Source: Lactifluus volemus
Taxonomy: Eukaryota > Basidiomycota > Agaricomycetes > Russulales > Russulaceae
NCBI GenBank assembly: GCA_022376515.1
Contig: WTXI01000362.1
Coordinates: forward strand, 1 to 34,225
DNA: 34,225 bases
Direction of reading: 5' to 3'
A program made the translations under genes and the position numbers. The notes below the pieces were generated by a model, which was not told the origin of the DNA, made no database searches, and saw only the letters and a list, made by a program, of their open reading frames with translations. This document shows, piece by piece, positions 1-11,825 of this stretch (within the stretch, counting starts at the first letter, position 1; each line of letters opens with the position of its first letter).

Positions 1-1373
1 GAGCAATGATGGACTGACAATTTCCCAAGGATGGCGGTTCTGAGAGCCGGAAATCAGACGGCGGTATGGACATGGGAGTGTTTTGACACTTACGGGCAAA
101 TGTACCAATTCTTGGTCTATATCAAGATACTGGATCAGTCACAGAACGAAAGGCAGTCAAAAATAAAAACACACGGGGAATATGGAAATCATCAACAATG
201 ATATGATCGCATCCGTAGCTGAAAGAATATAAAATGAATATTGCAATTAAAATCGAGAGCATACGCACTCGTCAATACGTTGGTCTCAACTGTCAATCGT
301 ACGATTCTCGATAGTACATGGTCACCGAAGTACCCATCTCCAAGCCTGCGTCGTCTTCCTATCTGTGATTGGTCCGAAGAGAAGTCAGTGAAATGTCCTT
401 CCAGATTTAGTGCGTCATAATATATTTACGTAGTGGAGCATTGCCGCGGTGATCAGGATGTCGGCCAGCGTATTTGCGGTGAGCCATGTCTGTTGGCATC
501 GTTATTAAACAGGTAGGTAGGTACTAGTAGCTTGGGGAGATGAGAGCTTTACCAGTGAAATGACCTTGAGCGTCCACCCTCTAGGGAATCTCTGGATTAT
601 GTGCGTCTGCTAACATTTGAGTCGGGGTAAAAACATACGATGAACAGGACTCACGTAGACACCCCCAGTGAATGCCGCTGATGCATTAACAAGAGAGCAC
701 TGACAAATGTTTATGGGTTTCAGGTCGGAATGTTATGACTGACTCACAATACAGATAAGCACGCATAACCATGAGGATTTCTTGTCACTAAGCACCCAGA
801 CGCGGTATGCGAAGAAGAATTGAACGGTCAGAGACACTACGGATCCGATAATTGGGACATCGAAGGAAGACAAGTAGGGAGCCTCGAGGTGATTTATATT
901 TCCAAAGCCGGAGACAAACCAGTAGTACAGGTCCGCGCCAGTGAATGCTGTTTGTAATGTTTCCAGTAAAAAAATGGTGTACACTTTGTACGAGTGGTCA
1001 TTGAGAAGGTTGCGAGGTCGATGAAGAGATTACGGACCGAGTAGCTTGAGAAGTTTCCTATCTCCTGGGAAATTGTATATGTACACATCTTGACCATGTG
1101 ATGAATAGGCCAAATAATAATACAGAGGATGTGATGGCAAACTCACAAACCTGGACGAGCAAAACCCCATACAACATCCAATTCCAAACGGTACCCAGAA
1201 GCTAATGTAGGAGCGTAATCAGCGTGGGCGGTCAATTGGTGAACAACGGTACGTACGCCGGGAGCAGCACTTAAGAACAGGGTCAAGGGTCAGATAGACG
1301 ATTCTGGGAGAATGGGTGTCAGGCACAAAACTTACACCTCAGCAATGTTTGTGGGAATTGAAGAAGTCGACAT
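1..1373 (-). CDS. DUF6534-type membrane protein, copy A (3' end off window)
   Basis: Twelve of the family's 13 exons can be placed: 1373-1336, 1269-1257, 1201-1147, 1088-1038, 983-748, 699-655, 606-553 (or from 609), 489-430, 362-269, 218-175, 116-94 and 39-19. The last exon, carrying the cytoplasmic tail, lies beyond the left edge. The start is the ATG at 1373, giving MSTSSIPTNIAE. The visible protein has the order seen in the other copies: a short N-terminus, a span with NWMLYGVLLVQ, a core exon with ETLQTAFTGAD and VQFFFAYRVWVLS, then further hydrophobic stretches. Frames join without a stop. Two acceptors are AAG (before exons 2 and 5). The family is known only as fungal integral membrane proteins of undefined role. 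It is nearer to copy H than to B, C and E. Confidence 0.75.
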
Positions 1374-2540
1374 GATGTACCGGATCGAGAACGAGTTTAT
1401 GAGACACAGCTCAAAGGGTCAACTGGTCAAAAGCCAAGCTTCAGTGAGAGCTTGAAGATAGGGAGTGAGGGAACTCACTCTGCCGCTGGCGTTGGAAAAT
1501 ATAAGTCAGAATTGCGTACTCGGGACTGACTCATCACCGAAGGACATTGTCTACCTAAATGGTGTTGGAGCCAAAACACTGATCACGGACGGACTCTAGT
1601 GACGGCATTCAGGTTCGTTGCTTACCGTGTACAGCCTGTGGCCGTAAGCGCTGATGGACTGCAGGAATTGGTTGGCCGAAGGATAGGAGGCGAATCAAGG
1701 ACAACCTGTCCATAAATGTCGAACGAACACTGTAAAGTAATCGCATCTGGAGGAAGCGAAAATTTCATAGTGTACACGCAGGAGAGAATGAAGCCATATC
1801 TGAAGAAAATTTCACAGAACTTGAAGTCAATTGAATTTCGCGGTCTGCTGCACATGGCTTACTGAAATTTCCGGCTGATTACTTGAGCCTTCTGATGTAC
1901 TGCCAGTGGTGAGCTAAAGTGGATACCGTCATGAGAGGGTACTGCCTTGAAAGTCAATTCATATACTGTAGTTTCTGACAGAAACTTGATGAGCTAGCGC
2001 CAATCTACATAAACCCATTCCCGTAATCGGTTTGTACGTTACCGGGACGGCACGACGCACCGGAGCTCCTTTCATGCGAGCCTCTGACGCGGGTCACATT
2101 GCGCCCCACGCAACAAGTCTAGCCCAACATGCGGAATACAATTGGTACGCGATAGGCTTTGCGACGCGCATATCGGAAGCCAGTCAGCCAAGTCAGTAAA
2201 AAAAAACTGACTGCAGCCAACTTCTGATGCCCACTTGCACTGTCAGGTGCTCGGTTTTAGTTCCCCTTTTTTTTGGTTTCAATCAAAAATCTGTCAGCTC
2301 CGTCACGAAGCTTTCGTCAAGGCGTCAGAGCAGATGACGAGGTTAGACCACACAGTAACTGACTGAGCGTTGAGCAAACTTCGGACCGGAATATCCGGAT
2401 TTGGACCCAGTCAGCCAAACATCCGTTCGTCCGAGTCATTCGACACGACAGTAGCATCATATTTCCAAGGGAACGACATCAAAAAGTGATTGAGCGTGTG
2501 GATACGGTGTGTGTGCAGCTCCGTGGTTTTGAGCCCTTAA
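1374..2540. other. Spacer upstream of copy A, no gene recognised
   Basis: Short open frames only; none has convincing splice partners or a recognisable protein. At 2191-2212 there is a small inverted repeat, AGTCAGT, a run of A, then ACTGACT. A pyrimidine run lies near 2260-2275. Confidence 0.4.
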
Positions 2541-2584
2541 AGGACACAGCGATACTCACCCTCCGGTCTTCACAGCCTGAGAGA

Positions 2585-2990
2585 TCATATTCGTCCACGT
2601 ACTTGAACAATTATGATTCGGCCTGCATCTCGGACTTTTAGATACAGTAGTCTGCTAGATACTGTCGACGACGCCGCGTTGATATATCCAGTGAGAAAGC
2701 GCAACCCACTACTAGCAATACTCACCTCAGTCTTCCGAAGAAACGACTGAGGAAATGCCATGAGTATCCCACTGTATAGTAGAGTGCTTTTTTTTGAATC
2801 TGCATTCATACAGTATAATACATATACATACCACAAATACGAAGGAAACGGGCTTGGGTGGCCCAAGGTGTTGTTGTCCAATGGTGAATCTTGCCAGTGC
2901 CTCCAAGTCGACAGCCTTACATAGACCTGTCTCGATAGTGATGTCTGTGATGGAAGCCCCACTTGACTTCATAAAGATAATGATAACGTT
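2585..2990 (-). CDS. Possible unidentified intron-containing gene fragment
   Basis: On the minus strand an open stretch ending in PPKPVSFVFV meets a good donor (GTATGT) and a 60-nt candidate intron ending in TATACAG. This is followed by a 46-nt exon and a second donor (GTGAGT). A third GTGAGT donor lies near 2560. The spacing looks like a real basidiomycete gene, but the frame after the second intron could not be made continuous and no family was recognised. It may be a remnant or chance splice-like sequence. Confidence 0.15.
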
Positions 2991-4267
2991 GGTGGAGAGT
3001 GTGGAGACGGTCGGAGTGAACTGGCGCTCATGGCCTGCCTGGGAAACTGGGAGGATGGATGATGGCGTGGAGGGGTTTGGACTGGTGTTAAGCCATGTCG
3101 ATAGACGTGGGGGTTACAGTCACGCAGGCGATGAAGATCCGCCAGTAAGGGGATAATCAGTGAGTGGGAGATGGCACCACACAAAACTGGCCGAGATGAG
3201 TCTGCACTGCCCTAGATGAAGTCAGGCAACTGTTTGCTTCGTGTGTGGTGGTGGGCGCGGTAGAATGGGGCTAGCCGAGGGTCATGATGCCATAGCTATT
3301 GCCACTTCCTTAATGCCTGCAGGCGGGTGACGTCCTGTAGGAGAATGATCAACACACTGGTTGGAGGGCGGTGCCAGTGACCCCGAGGGCGGCGGAGGTA
3401 ACAGCTTCGGTACCAATGCTGTTGAGCCACTCAATAGACTCGAAGCTCAAGGAGGCGGGTAACCATTTATAATTTGGGCCGGCACAGATGCCTCGGCGTG
3501 TGTAGAAAGGACGCCAGAGATAGGGCCACAAATAGTGTGGTAGGTATCTGGATTCATGGCAATCTGTGGATAGGTAACTTAGTAGTATGGTAAAATATAT
3601 AGGTGCAGAGATGGTGGGGACTGCGAATCTTTCGCAAGTCGCGAGTCATTTCGGTTGCGATAGCGAGGGCTCTAACCTTGAAGACAGCATCACTTGATGC
3701 GGCATTTGGGGTCAATGCAAGAATTGCGGGTTTGAGAACCTATAGATCTGGCGCTGCCTAAGGCTGTATGCATAGGTTCACATCGGGTTGCCCCGGACTA
3801 TGCCACTGTAGGGTGTATCATGATACTACCATAGGTGTCGGGGACTCGGAGCCTACAATCCGACGTGCTTCAAGTTGTCCATCGCCCCCGAGCACTCTCA
3901 CGCCTCGGAGAATTGATCACCGAAGCCAGCTTATCACGACTTCTCACGACTGTCCGCCGCTGAGCGCTGAGACCTGAGATCTATGCGGCCGTCGTAGCGG
4001 GCTTATCTTAGAATCTGCATTTTTGCGACTAAAAGCGACGAGGATCAAGACATAATTAAAATGCTATGTAGTAGCAGAACTTACGGTAACTTGGAGGGAG
4101 AAGAACTTTTGATACACCATGTTCTGGCAAGGCAAGCCCGCTGCATCATCACGGCTAGACGACGTCAGCCTGAGGTCAACGATGTTAGCAGCAGGTACTA
4201 CAAACCCTTGTACAAATCACAATGTCTACCACTGGCACGTAGTAGTACGATTATAGTCAATTGAATA
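2991..4267. other. Spacer with no supported gene
   Basis: Several frames of about 60-70 codons occur on both strands (3349-3531 minus, 3768-3977 plus, 4061-4264 plus). None matches a known domain, and none shows matching donor and acceptor sites. From about 4268 the sequence becomes the duplicated 3' flank of copy B. Confidence 0.35.
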
Positions 4268-4584
4268 CAGAGAAACGCCCCACACCAAAAACAAAATCGG
4301 CCGGAGGGTTGGAGTCGACTTGTCCGAGCGACGCCCCGACTCGGCTCTCCGGTCCGGGAACGTGGTGTTTATTATATGCGCCACTACTAGCAAAAACTGG
4401 CTTAACGAAGATCGTTGCTATCACCACCTCCTTCAACTTCACGCGTTACAGTACTAGTGCTGCATTTCTTTTTAATTCCCTTAAGTTTGCTCTTCGGTTA
4501 CCATCATCGCAGCAGCCGACAGCCGCAGACTGCGGCACCCGGGAGACCCGAAACGAACCTCCTAATGGATTTCAATAAATTTAT
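4268..4584 (-). repeat. Duplicated 3' flank of copy B
   Basis: This segment downstream of copy B matches 8093-8434 downstream of copy C over most of its length, beginning ACAGAGAAACGCCCCA and including the GC-rich CGACGCCCCGACTCGGCTCT. The part nearest the gene also resembles 16360-16485 downstream of copy E. The duplication that made B, C and E therefore extended past the stop codons. No gene is seen in it. Confidence 0.7.
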
Positions 4585-6422
4585 CTAAACCGTATTTTGT
4601 GTGTATATAAAAGAGCCGCGAAAGCCCCCACTAGGATAATCACCATTTTTTTCGACTCGTTCTTCGCCGCAGTCCGACTTCCGATCCTGTCCCTCAAAGA
4701 TTTCGCCCCCCGCGCCTTGACTGACCGACTGAGTTTCACGCGTCACTAGAACGACCATCCTCTCGTGCTCCTCGTTGTCTGCCAGTGTCCTCGCCTTATA
4801 CGCCTTTGCAGCTGGCGGCCGCATAATCATGGCATCCGAACTGTGCTCAGATCGATGGCCGATAGAAGTCACGGGCAGAGTCCTGAATGTTAGTCCACTG
4901 GTGGCCACAGATTCACGGATTGAAATGCGATTATTGAGAGAGACGAGAAGTGTGTTAGAGTATCTGTCGAGTTCATCCATACATACACGAGCGGATGTAG
5001 AAAGAAATAGCAACAATCTTACAGTTTTCCAAGAATGGCCATTCTTGAGTGACAGATAGTTAGATGATGACTATTAGGATGAAGGCAGCGTCTCACGGGC
5101 ATATTTGATAAGCCTCGCCCTACATTGGCACAGGGTCAGGTCAAAGGGTTGACAACAGTCGAAAAAATACCTACAGGAAATACGACGACCATTAAAAGTG
5201 CAACAATACTGACGGTTGCTGTTTGTACCGTAACGTCATCAGAAGACGAGTCGGCGCGTGGGCACCAGGAATATACGTGCTTGTCAATATGTTGCTCTCA
5301 ATAATCACTCTAACGATCCTCAGCAGAGCATGGTCACTGAACAAGCCGCCCAAGTCCCTGCGTCTTTTTTGCAGCTGCAGGAAAGTAGTCAGTTTTGAAC
5401 AATCCACTCTAAGGGCAATTTGCCTATTTACGTGATAAATCATTGTGCTAGCGATAAGTAGGTCCGACATTGTATTTCCGATAAGCCAAATCTGCGGTGT
5501 GACATCGTTAATCATCGGAAACCTCGGTGGTTTGTAAGTGCGATGACTTACATTCGCAATAACCGTCACGAAGTGATTACTAGCGATGGTACTATGGATA
5601 TAGGCCTACTAGAATAAGAATGAAGCAAGCAAGAAATTGGCAAGACTTACATAAATTCCGCCAACGAATGCGGCTATTGCATCGACGATGGAGCACTGCA
5701 AGTGGTAACAAGAAAAATCAAGGAAATATATATCAAACGGCCACACAAGTACGATTAATTCAGGCTTACCAGACAGATGATCAGGCATATCAACCAGGAC
5801 GTTTTCCCGCTAAGGACCCAAATACGATAAACGAAAAAGAATTGGACGCTCAATGACACCACAGCTCCGATAATGGGAATGTCGAAGGGCATTGCATAAG
5901 GAGAAGCGAGGTGATTAAGATTACCATAACCACTAGCGAACCAGTAATAAACATCGGCGCCGCTGAGTGCTGTTTGCAATGTTTCGATGATGAAGATGCC
6001 GTGTACTAAATTAAAACCGTCAGAGATTGGTGAAGGGTGAAGAAAGCATTTGCATGCCGAGGAGTTTGAGGGACTTCCTATCACCAGGGAAGTTGTAGCT
6101 ATACACATCTTCAGTAGGATTCGATTAACAGGCTCAGCCGACAACTATTGCGAGACAGAGGGCAAAGCTCACAAAGCTGGACGGCCAGAGCTCCGTATAG
6201 ACACCAATTCCAAAGAACCCCCAAAAGCTGAAGGGTGAGAATGCGTAAGTCTGCCGGCAGATAATGTAGAAGCGCCACACGTACAAGGGGAGCAGTTCTG
6301 AGAAGACAAAGTCCGGTGACATATAAGCCCGAGAAGTTGAGAACGACCCGGGGTCTCAGACGAAACGACACCTACAGATGGGTGATATTTGGAGGAATCG
6401 GAGGCAAGGCTGAGGTCGACAT
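4585..6422 (-). CDS. DUF6534-type membrane protein, copy B (373 aa)
   Basis: Exons: 6422-6376, 6297-6285, 6227-6173, 6108-6058, 6005-5770, 5695-5651, 5605-5552, 5491-5432, 5374-5281, 5218-5175, 5119-5097, 5043-5023 and 4963-4585. They sum to 1122 nt, one open frame of 373 codons plus stop. The start gives MSTSALPPIPPN. About seven hydrophobic segments precede the conserved LYSNTLLVSLNNRISIR, after which a hydrophilic tail of roughly 100 residues, rich in Glu, Arg and Gln, is probably cytoplasmic. The match to DUF6534 rests on this order and on the YSNTLL/NNR element. Introns 4 and 9 need GC donors (GCATGC at 6057, GCACGT at 5280). The 5' exons and introns are almost the same as in copy E, suggesting recent duplication or conversion. 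Role unknown; plasma membrane or endomembrane location is an inference. Confidence 0.8.
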
Positions 6423-8092
6423 ATTATGGCGGAGCGAGCGAACTGTGTGCAAGTTATCGGGTCAAAACGTTTGTCTACCCAATGAACTGATGAAGGGGTG
6501 GCCCCGGCGGAGATGTGATGGTCGGTCGAGTGTCTAACATCCCGGCAACATATAGCAGAAACGAAACGGAGGATGACGGGCCTGAACCTGACCCACACAG
6601 GACCCGAACCCGACCGCCACAGACCCCTAACTCACCTCCACTCAGTGTCAATTTTTACAGTTGACCTTCATATTCTTCCCTACTGTCACGCCACGACAAC
6701 GTAGAAGCCTGCGGCGCCATCTGCGACACCGTCATAAGCACCCTGTCCATCCACCCAGACATCTCCATCATGAACGTACTCCCGGGAGCACGCGTGAGTT
6801 CGAAGAGGCGTACGGTGGGTCGCCAAAGGAGGGACCGAAGGGGACGTGCGTGGGAGCGATCAAGAACGCCCTCGGAGGGATCCGGAGATAGAGGAAACGT
6901 GGCGCTCTGAAGCGCGTGAACGTAACATCGGGAAAACCTGTATCTGCTAGCCGACGCTAGTCGACACTAGCCAATGCTCGGCTAGTGTCGGCATCAGCTA
7001 GTATAATGAAGGAGAAAAAGGAAACGTCTAAAAGGAGTTAAAGGAGGGGTCAATGCCAGTGGTCTACTGTAGCTAGGAGAAGTCCAAAGAAAGCATGGTC
7101 CCAACAGCGGGTACCTGCTGTGTACAAATGAAGGGGTTTGAGGAGTCGCTTGGTGAGTTTCAGAATCAGCCGAAAGTGTGTCGGAGTTGGTCGATGTCGA
7201 GGCGATGGAAGGTGGATTGGCGAGCGCATTGAAGTCGAGATCATGATAAGATGTGTCGTCCAAATCGGGTCAGAGATTTAGGGCAGGTGCGAGGTCGGAG
7301 TTGGCGGTCGAAATCGAGGGCAGACGCGATACCTACGTTACAATCACACTCCAAGTGCTTCCGGGCACGGCGAGCTTCCTGCCGCTGAGATGCATTGGCA
7401 TCGAGGCGGCAGCAGCAACAGTCCAGGACGCCGGTTAATAGTAGTACGTGTTGGAGTGTATTTGCCAATTTGGGAAGCATTGTTGTATGCCGAGGGAAAG
7501 GAGGATTTGGCCGCGGGAGGCTAGAGGAGCCCGAGGAAAGCGGTGCCACCGCAGCCAGCAGCCTGAGGGCGATCCGGGATGGGTCGCGTCTGCTCCCCGT
7601 TGGGGATGGGCGTCCAGACCGTTTTACTATACCCTTCCTGCTTCGAAGATGACTTACTATCTTTTATTAGCTTTAGTATATTTTTCCGAGGCCCCCTCGG
7701 GCCCTCGCGCATTTCAGGAGGGCGCAGCCTCACCCGAGGACCGAGCGCACCGCTCGTGATACCTCTCGATTTCAGACTCATTTCGACCTCATTCTGAGCT
7801 ATATTTCAGCAATTAGTAGTCATATTGATAGCTACTATGGACTAGTATAAGTAGCTACATTCAATTCAGTTGTAGTGCGTCGATTTGCCCGTTTTTGTTT
7901 CCCCCTTCTTGTCTCGTGTGATTTCCCGCGTTCTCGCCTTTACCCTGCTCGTTTTCGTTCGTTATGAGTCACTACATTCGGACCTTTAATCTCTTCTACA
8001 GTTACGACCATAATTTATTCAATGGCACGATGCGTACAAGTGTTAAGAAAATCCAGATCTAAAGCGTGCAATATCTATCACGTCAATTTTGT
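6423..8092. other. Spacer between copies B and C, mostly unique
   Basis: Homology to the upstream region of copy C continues to about 6580 and then stops at a short run of imperfect CCCGAA-like units (6578-6625). The rest has no match inside the window. A frame at 6660-6800 reads plausibly (VEACGAICDTVISTLSIH) but has a stop just upstream and no clear partner exon. A minus-strand frame at 6994-7263 and another at 7241-7549 also look partly protein-like without a known domain. A GC-rich patch lies at 7500-7760. Nothing here supports a confident gene. Confidence 0.4.
6946..7001. repeat. Inverted repeat able to form a hairpin
   Basis: The left arm 6946-6972 (ending GACACTAGCC) and the right arm 6980-7001 (starting GGCTAGTGTCGG) are complementary over about 20 bases, with a 4-nt bulge in the left arm and a 7-nt loop. 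GCTAG recurs several times within it. It could be a tip of a small transposon or an unrelated palindrome; no target-site duplication was identified. Confidence 0.6.
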
Positions 8093-8434
8093 ACAGAGAA
8101 ACGCCCCAGACCAAAAACATTTTCGGCCAGAGGGTTGGGATCAGTCTTGTCTGAGCGACGCCCCGACTCGGCTCTCCGGCCCGGGAACGTGGGATCTGCC
8201 TGTTTGAGCGCCACTGGCAAAATTCCTGGCTTAAGATCATTGCTATAGTCACCACCTTCAACTTCACGCGTTACTAGTGCTGCATTTCCTTTTCATTCAT
8301 TTAAGTTTACTCTTCGATTGCCATTGTCGCAGCAGCCGACAGCCGCAGACTGCGGCACCTCCACGAGACACCCAGTATGATCACGCACGCGGGAGACCCG
8401 AAACAAACCTCCTAATGGATTTCAAGAAATTTAT
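8093..8434 (-). repeat. Duplicated 3' flank of copy C
   Basis: This is the counterpart of 4268-4584 and, nearest the gene, of 16360-16485. It shows the same order of blocks, with differences such as an extra CTCCACGAGACACCCAGT block that is also seen downstream of copy E. No coding sequence is apparent. Confidence 0.7.
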
Positions 8435-10254
8435 CTAAAGCGTATCCTGTATGTATATAAAAGAGCTGCCAAAGCCCCCACTAGGATAATCACCATCTTT
8501 CTCGACTCGTCCTTCACCGCAGTCCGACTTCCGATCCTGTCCCTCAAAGATTTCGCCCCGCGCGCCTTGACTGACCGACTGAGTTTCGCGCGTCACTAGA
8601 ACGACCATCCTCTCGTGCTCCTCGTTGTCTGCCAGTGTCCTCGCATTATATGCAGTTGGCGGCTTCGTAATCGTGGCATCCGCACTGTGCTCAGATCGAG
8701 GGCCAGTAGAGGTCACGGGCTGAGTTCTGAATCTCGCTCCACCGTTGGCCACAGATTCACGGATTGAGATGCGATTATTGAGTGAGACGAGAAGTGTGTT
8801 GGAGTATCTGTCGGGTTCATCCATACATACACGAGCGGGTGTAGAAAGAAATAGCAACAATCTTACAGTTTTCCAAGAATGGCCGTTCTTTAGTGGCAGA
8901 TGATTAGATGACGAATATTAAGGTGAAGGCAGCGTCTCACGGGCATATGTAATAGGCTTCGCCCTAAATTGACGAAGGGTCAGGTCAAAGGGCTGACAAA
9001 ACTCGAAAAAATACCCACAGGAAATACGACGACCATCAAAAGTGAAACAATACTGACGGTTGCTGTTTGTACCGTAACGTCATCAGAAGACGAGTCGGCG
9101 CGTAAGCAGCAGGAATATACGTGCTTGTCAATATGTTGGTCTCGACAACCACTCTAACGATTCTCAGCAGAGCATGGTCACTGAACAAGCCGCCCAAGTC
9201 CCTGCGTCTTTTTTGCAGCTGCAGGGGAAGTAGTCAGTTTTGAACAATCCACTCTAAGGGTAATTTGAGCAATTACGTGATAAACCATTGCGCTAGCGAT
9301 AAGTAGGTCCGACAATGTATTTCCGATAAGCCAGATCTGCGGTGGTGACATCGTTAATCATCGGAGACTTGGGTGATTCGTATGCGTGATGACTTGCATT
9401 CGCAAGGACCGTCAGTAAGTTGCCACTAGCGAACCTACTATGGATATGGGTCTACTACAGTGAGTAAGAATTAAAGGCAGCATGAACTGGCGAGACTTAC
9501 ATAAATGCCGCCAGAGAATGCAGCTATTGCATCAACGATGGAGCACTGCAACAAAGAAGTATATCAAACGGCCGCACAAGTACGATTTATTCAGGCTCAC
9601 CAGACAGATGATCAGGCATAGCCACCAGGACTTTTTCCCGCTAAGTACCCAGATACGATAAACGAAAAAGAATTGGACGCTCAATGACACCACAGCTCCG
9701 ATGACGGGAATGTCGAAGGACATTGCGTAAGGAGAAGCGAGGTGATTAAGATTACCATAACCACTGACGAACCAGTAATAAACGTCGGCGCCGCTGAGTG
9801 CTGTTTGCAATGTTTCGATGAGGAAGATGCCGTATACTATAGTGAGATTGACTCAGAGATTGGTGAAGGGTGAGGAAAACATTTGCATACCGAGGAGCTT
9901 GAGGGGCTTCGTATCATCAGGGAAGTTATAGATATACACGTCTTTAGGATTCGGTAAACAGCCTCAGCCGATAACTATTGCGAGACACAGGGCAAAGCTC
10001 ACAGAGCTGGACCATCAGAGTTCCATATAAACACCAATTCCAAAGGACCCCCAAAAGCTGAATGGATGAGAATGCGTAAGTCTGCCAGCCGATAATGTAG
10101 AGGCGTCACACGTACAGGGGGAGCAGCTCTAAGAAGAGAGAAGTCCGGTGCCACATAAGCCCAAGAAGTTGAGAACGACCCAGAGTCTCAGACGAAACGA
10201 CGCTTACATATGAGAGATGTTTGGAGGAATCGGAGGCAAGGCTGAGGTCGACAT
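8435..10254 (-). CDS. DUF6534-type membrane protein, copy C (371 aa)
   Basis: Exons: 10254-10208, 10128-10116, 10057-10003, 9941-9891, 9836-9601, 9545-9501, 9451-9398, 9336-9277, 9218-9125, 9062-9019, 8963-8941, 8887-8867 and 8807-8435. They total 1116 nt in a single open frame. The N-terminus is MSTSALPPIPPNISH. The core exon has ETLQTALSGADVYYWF and SVQFFFVYRIWVLSGKKSWW. The C-terminal signature LYSNTLLVSLNNRISIR is followed by a charged tail of about 100 residues. Two introns have GC donors: intron 7 (GCAAGT at 9397, where B and E have GTAAGT) and intron 9 (GCACGT at 9124). Exon 7 encodes a loop (THIHSRFASGNLL) unlike that of B and E. Upstream lies unit X1, then pseudogene F. Function is not known for the family. 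Confidence 0.8.
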
Positions 10255-10539
10255 ATTATGGCGGAGCGAGCGAGCTTCGTGCAAGTTATTGGGTCAAAAT
10301 GTTTCAAGTTGGGTACCCAATGAACTGATGAACGGGTGGGGAGTCATGGTCGCTCAACACCCGGCAACATATGGCAGAAACGAAACGGAGGATGACTCAG
10401 CCCTTGAGCGTAACTTCAGCCATCACGATTTCATGTGCCTGTCCGTTCATCAGAGAATCAAAACCGAAAGATTGACATGTCGTGGGATGCCAGCGCTCAA
10501 GTTAACGAAAGTTGTCACGAGGGTGTGCTAGACTTCCGA
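10255..10539. other. Upstream region of copy C
   Basis: This 285-base stretch resembles the upstream regions of copies B (6423-6580) and E (18311-18590), so it may carry the family's promoter. No clear TATA box or operator was recognised. A plus-strand frame running to 10531 is antisense to exon 1 and is not supported as a gene. Confidence 0.35.
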
Positions 10540-11700
10540 TCGGCCTCAGATCTCAGCTGACTCATGTTGCTATGGCCAGCGAACACGTGACTGATAAGGC
10601 CATCTAAGTTACCAAACCAAAGCTAGTTTGGCTGTGGATGACAAGTTTGAATGGATAACGGTATCACGCCGCTCGCGGCCTGCATTTACCAGTACCTAGT
10701 GTCTGACTAGATCTGACCCCATGGGGCTCGGACCGGGGCGACGCCATATGAATATGAAGGTCATCAGCGCGTACTCGGTGACTCGGATCTTCGCCGCGGC
10801 GGTACTCTTGACGATCTGACGTTGCCAACAGCCGTGGATGGAGCCTTGGTCCTCCTTCGCAATAGCTCTGTGTCAAGAATTCGCTGCCCCTCGACCAGAT
10901 TGCTGAATACGCGCTTGGTGGCGACCCTTGTTCGTCGGGGCCAGAAATCTCGTCGAGGGCACTTTACGACAAAAGAGTCCGAGTCTTCCGAGTCGGCAGG
11001 GACGTCTTGTATGACTTCTTGTTGCCTGATTCCAAACCGTGCGGCTCCCAGTCGGCCGAGATGGGTTTCCTCATAGTGATATATCACTGTATACGTATCA
11101 TAGTACTGTATACACCGTGGATGACCGATGAACCATAAACCGTTCGTTGCATATAGAGGGATACGTAATAAAGGCTTGTTAGTGATGCCATCACTGGCAG
11201 TGGCAAGTTAATCACGGACACTTAGTACGTTCTACTCCTTCTGATGGTTGATGCACTGACGTACTAGTAACGCTCAACTTTGGAAACGCTATTTCGCCGT
11301 ACCAAAATTGAGGGCTGGAGAAGGAGGATGCTACGTCACAGCTTGAGAGCGAGCGGCGCGCCGCGCTGCGCCTGACTGGGCCTGAGGAGAGCAGTATCTC
11401 GTGGTTACTAGCCGTAGAGTTATCGCAGCCCTAACTGCCATATTCTCAGCTAGTTACGATACCATTTTCCTTTCCATGGACGATATTTTGACTCTTCGTT
11501 TTTCTTAGCTTTACTTTGAACTTCATTAGCGTTACACAGTACCGGCGCCGGGCTACCGCATACCACGGTTACTGTTGTCAATCGTGAGTAAATTCAGCTT
11601 TACTGTCAAGTGGACATATCACTTGGACTCGGACATACTACACATACCGGGCTTTCTATACAGAGAATTATAGGCTAATTCAATAGGCACATGACTGCTT
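10540..11700. repeat. Segmental duplication unit X1 (paired with 18600-19800)
   Basis: The segment between copy C and pseudogene F matches the one between copy E and pseudogene G in the same order and orientation. The match begins at CAGCTGACTCATG and continues past ATAGAGGGATACGT (about 11154) into TTCCTTTCCATGGACGATAT (about 11468). Within it, the first 400 bases carry frames conserved on both strands. Plus: DLTLPTAVD. Minus: RLLATSD and EDSDSFVVKCPRR. The coding strand cannot be decided by eye. Stops and indels between copies suggest decay here. Confidence 0.65.
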
Positions 11701-11825
11701 GAGGGCATTGGCAATAAATGGTGTTTCGCCTTCCCATAGTAGATAAAGCGAATCACGAGGTTTCTAAAATGCAGATCGTGCGACTCGGATAAAGAAGAGA
11801 ATCGCCACCCACTAAAGACCCAGCC

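Noticed and set aside
4600..4612. TATATAAAAGAG on the plus strand as a promoter TATA box
   Set aside because: It lies inside the last coding exon of copy B (and of C at 8452-8465), reading antisense to the C-terminal residues, and no plus-strand gene follows.
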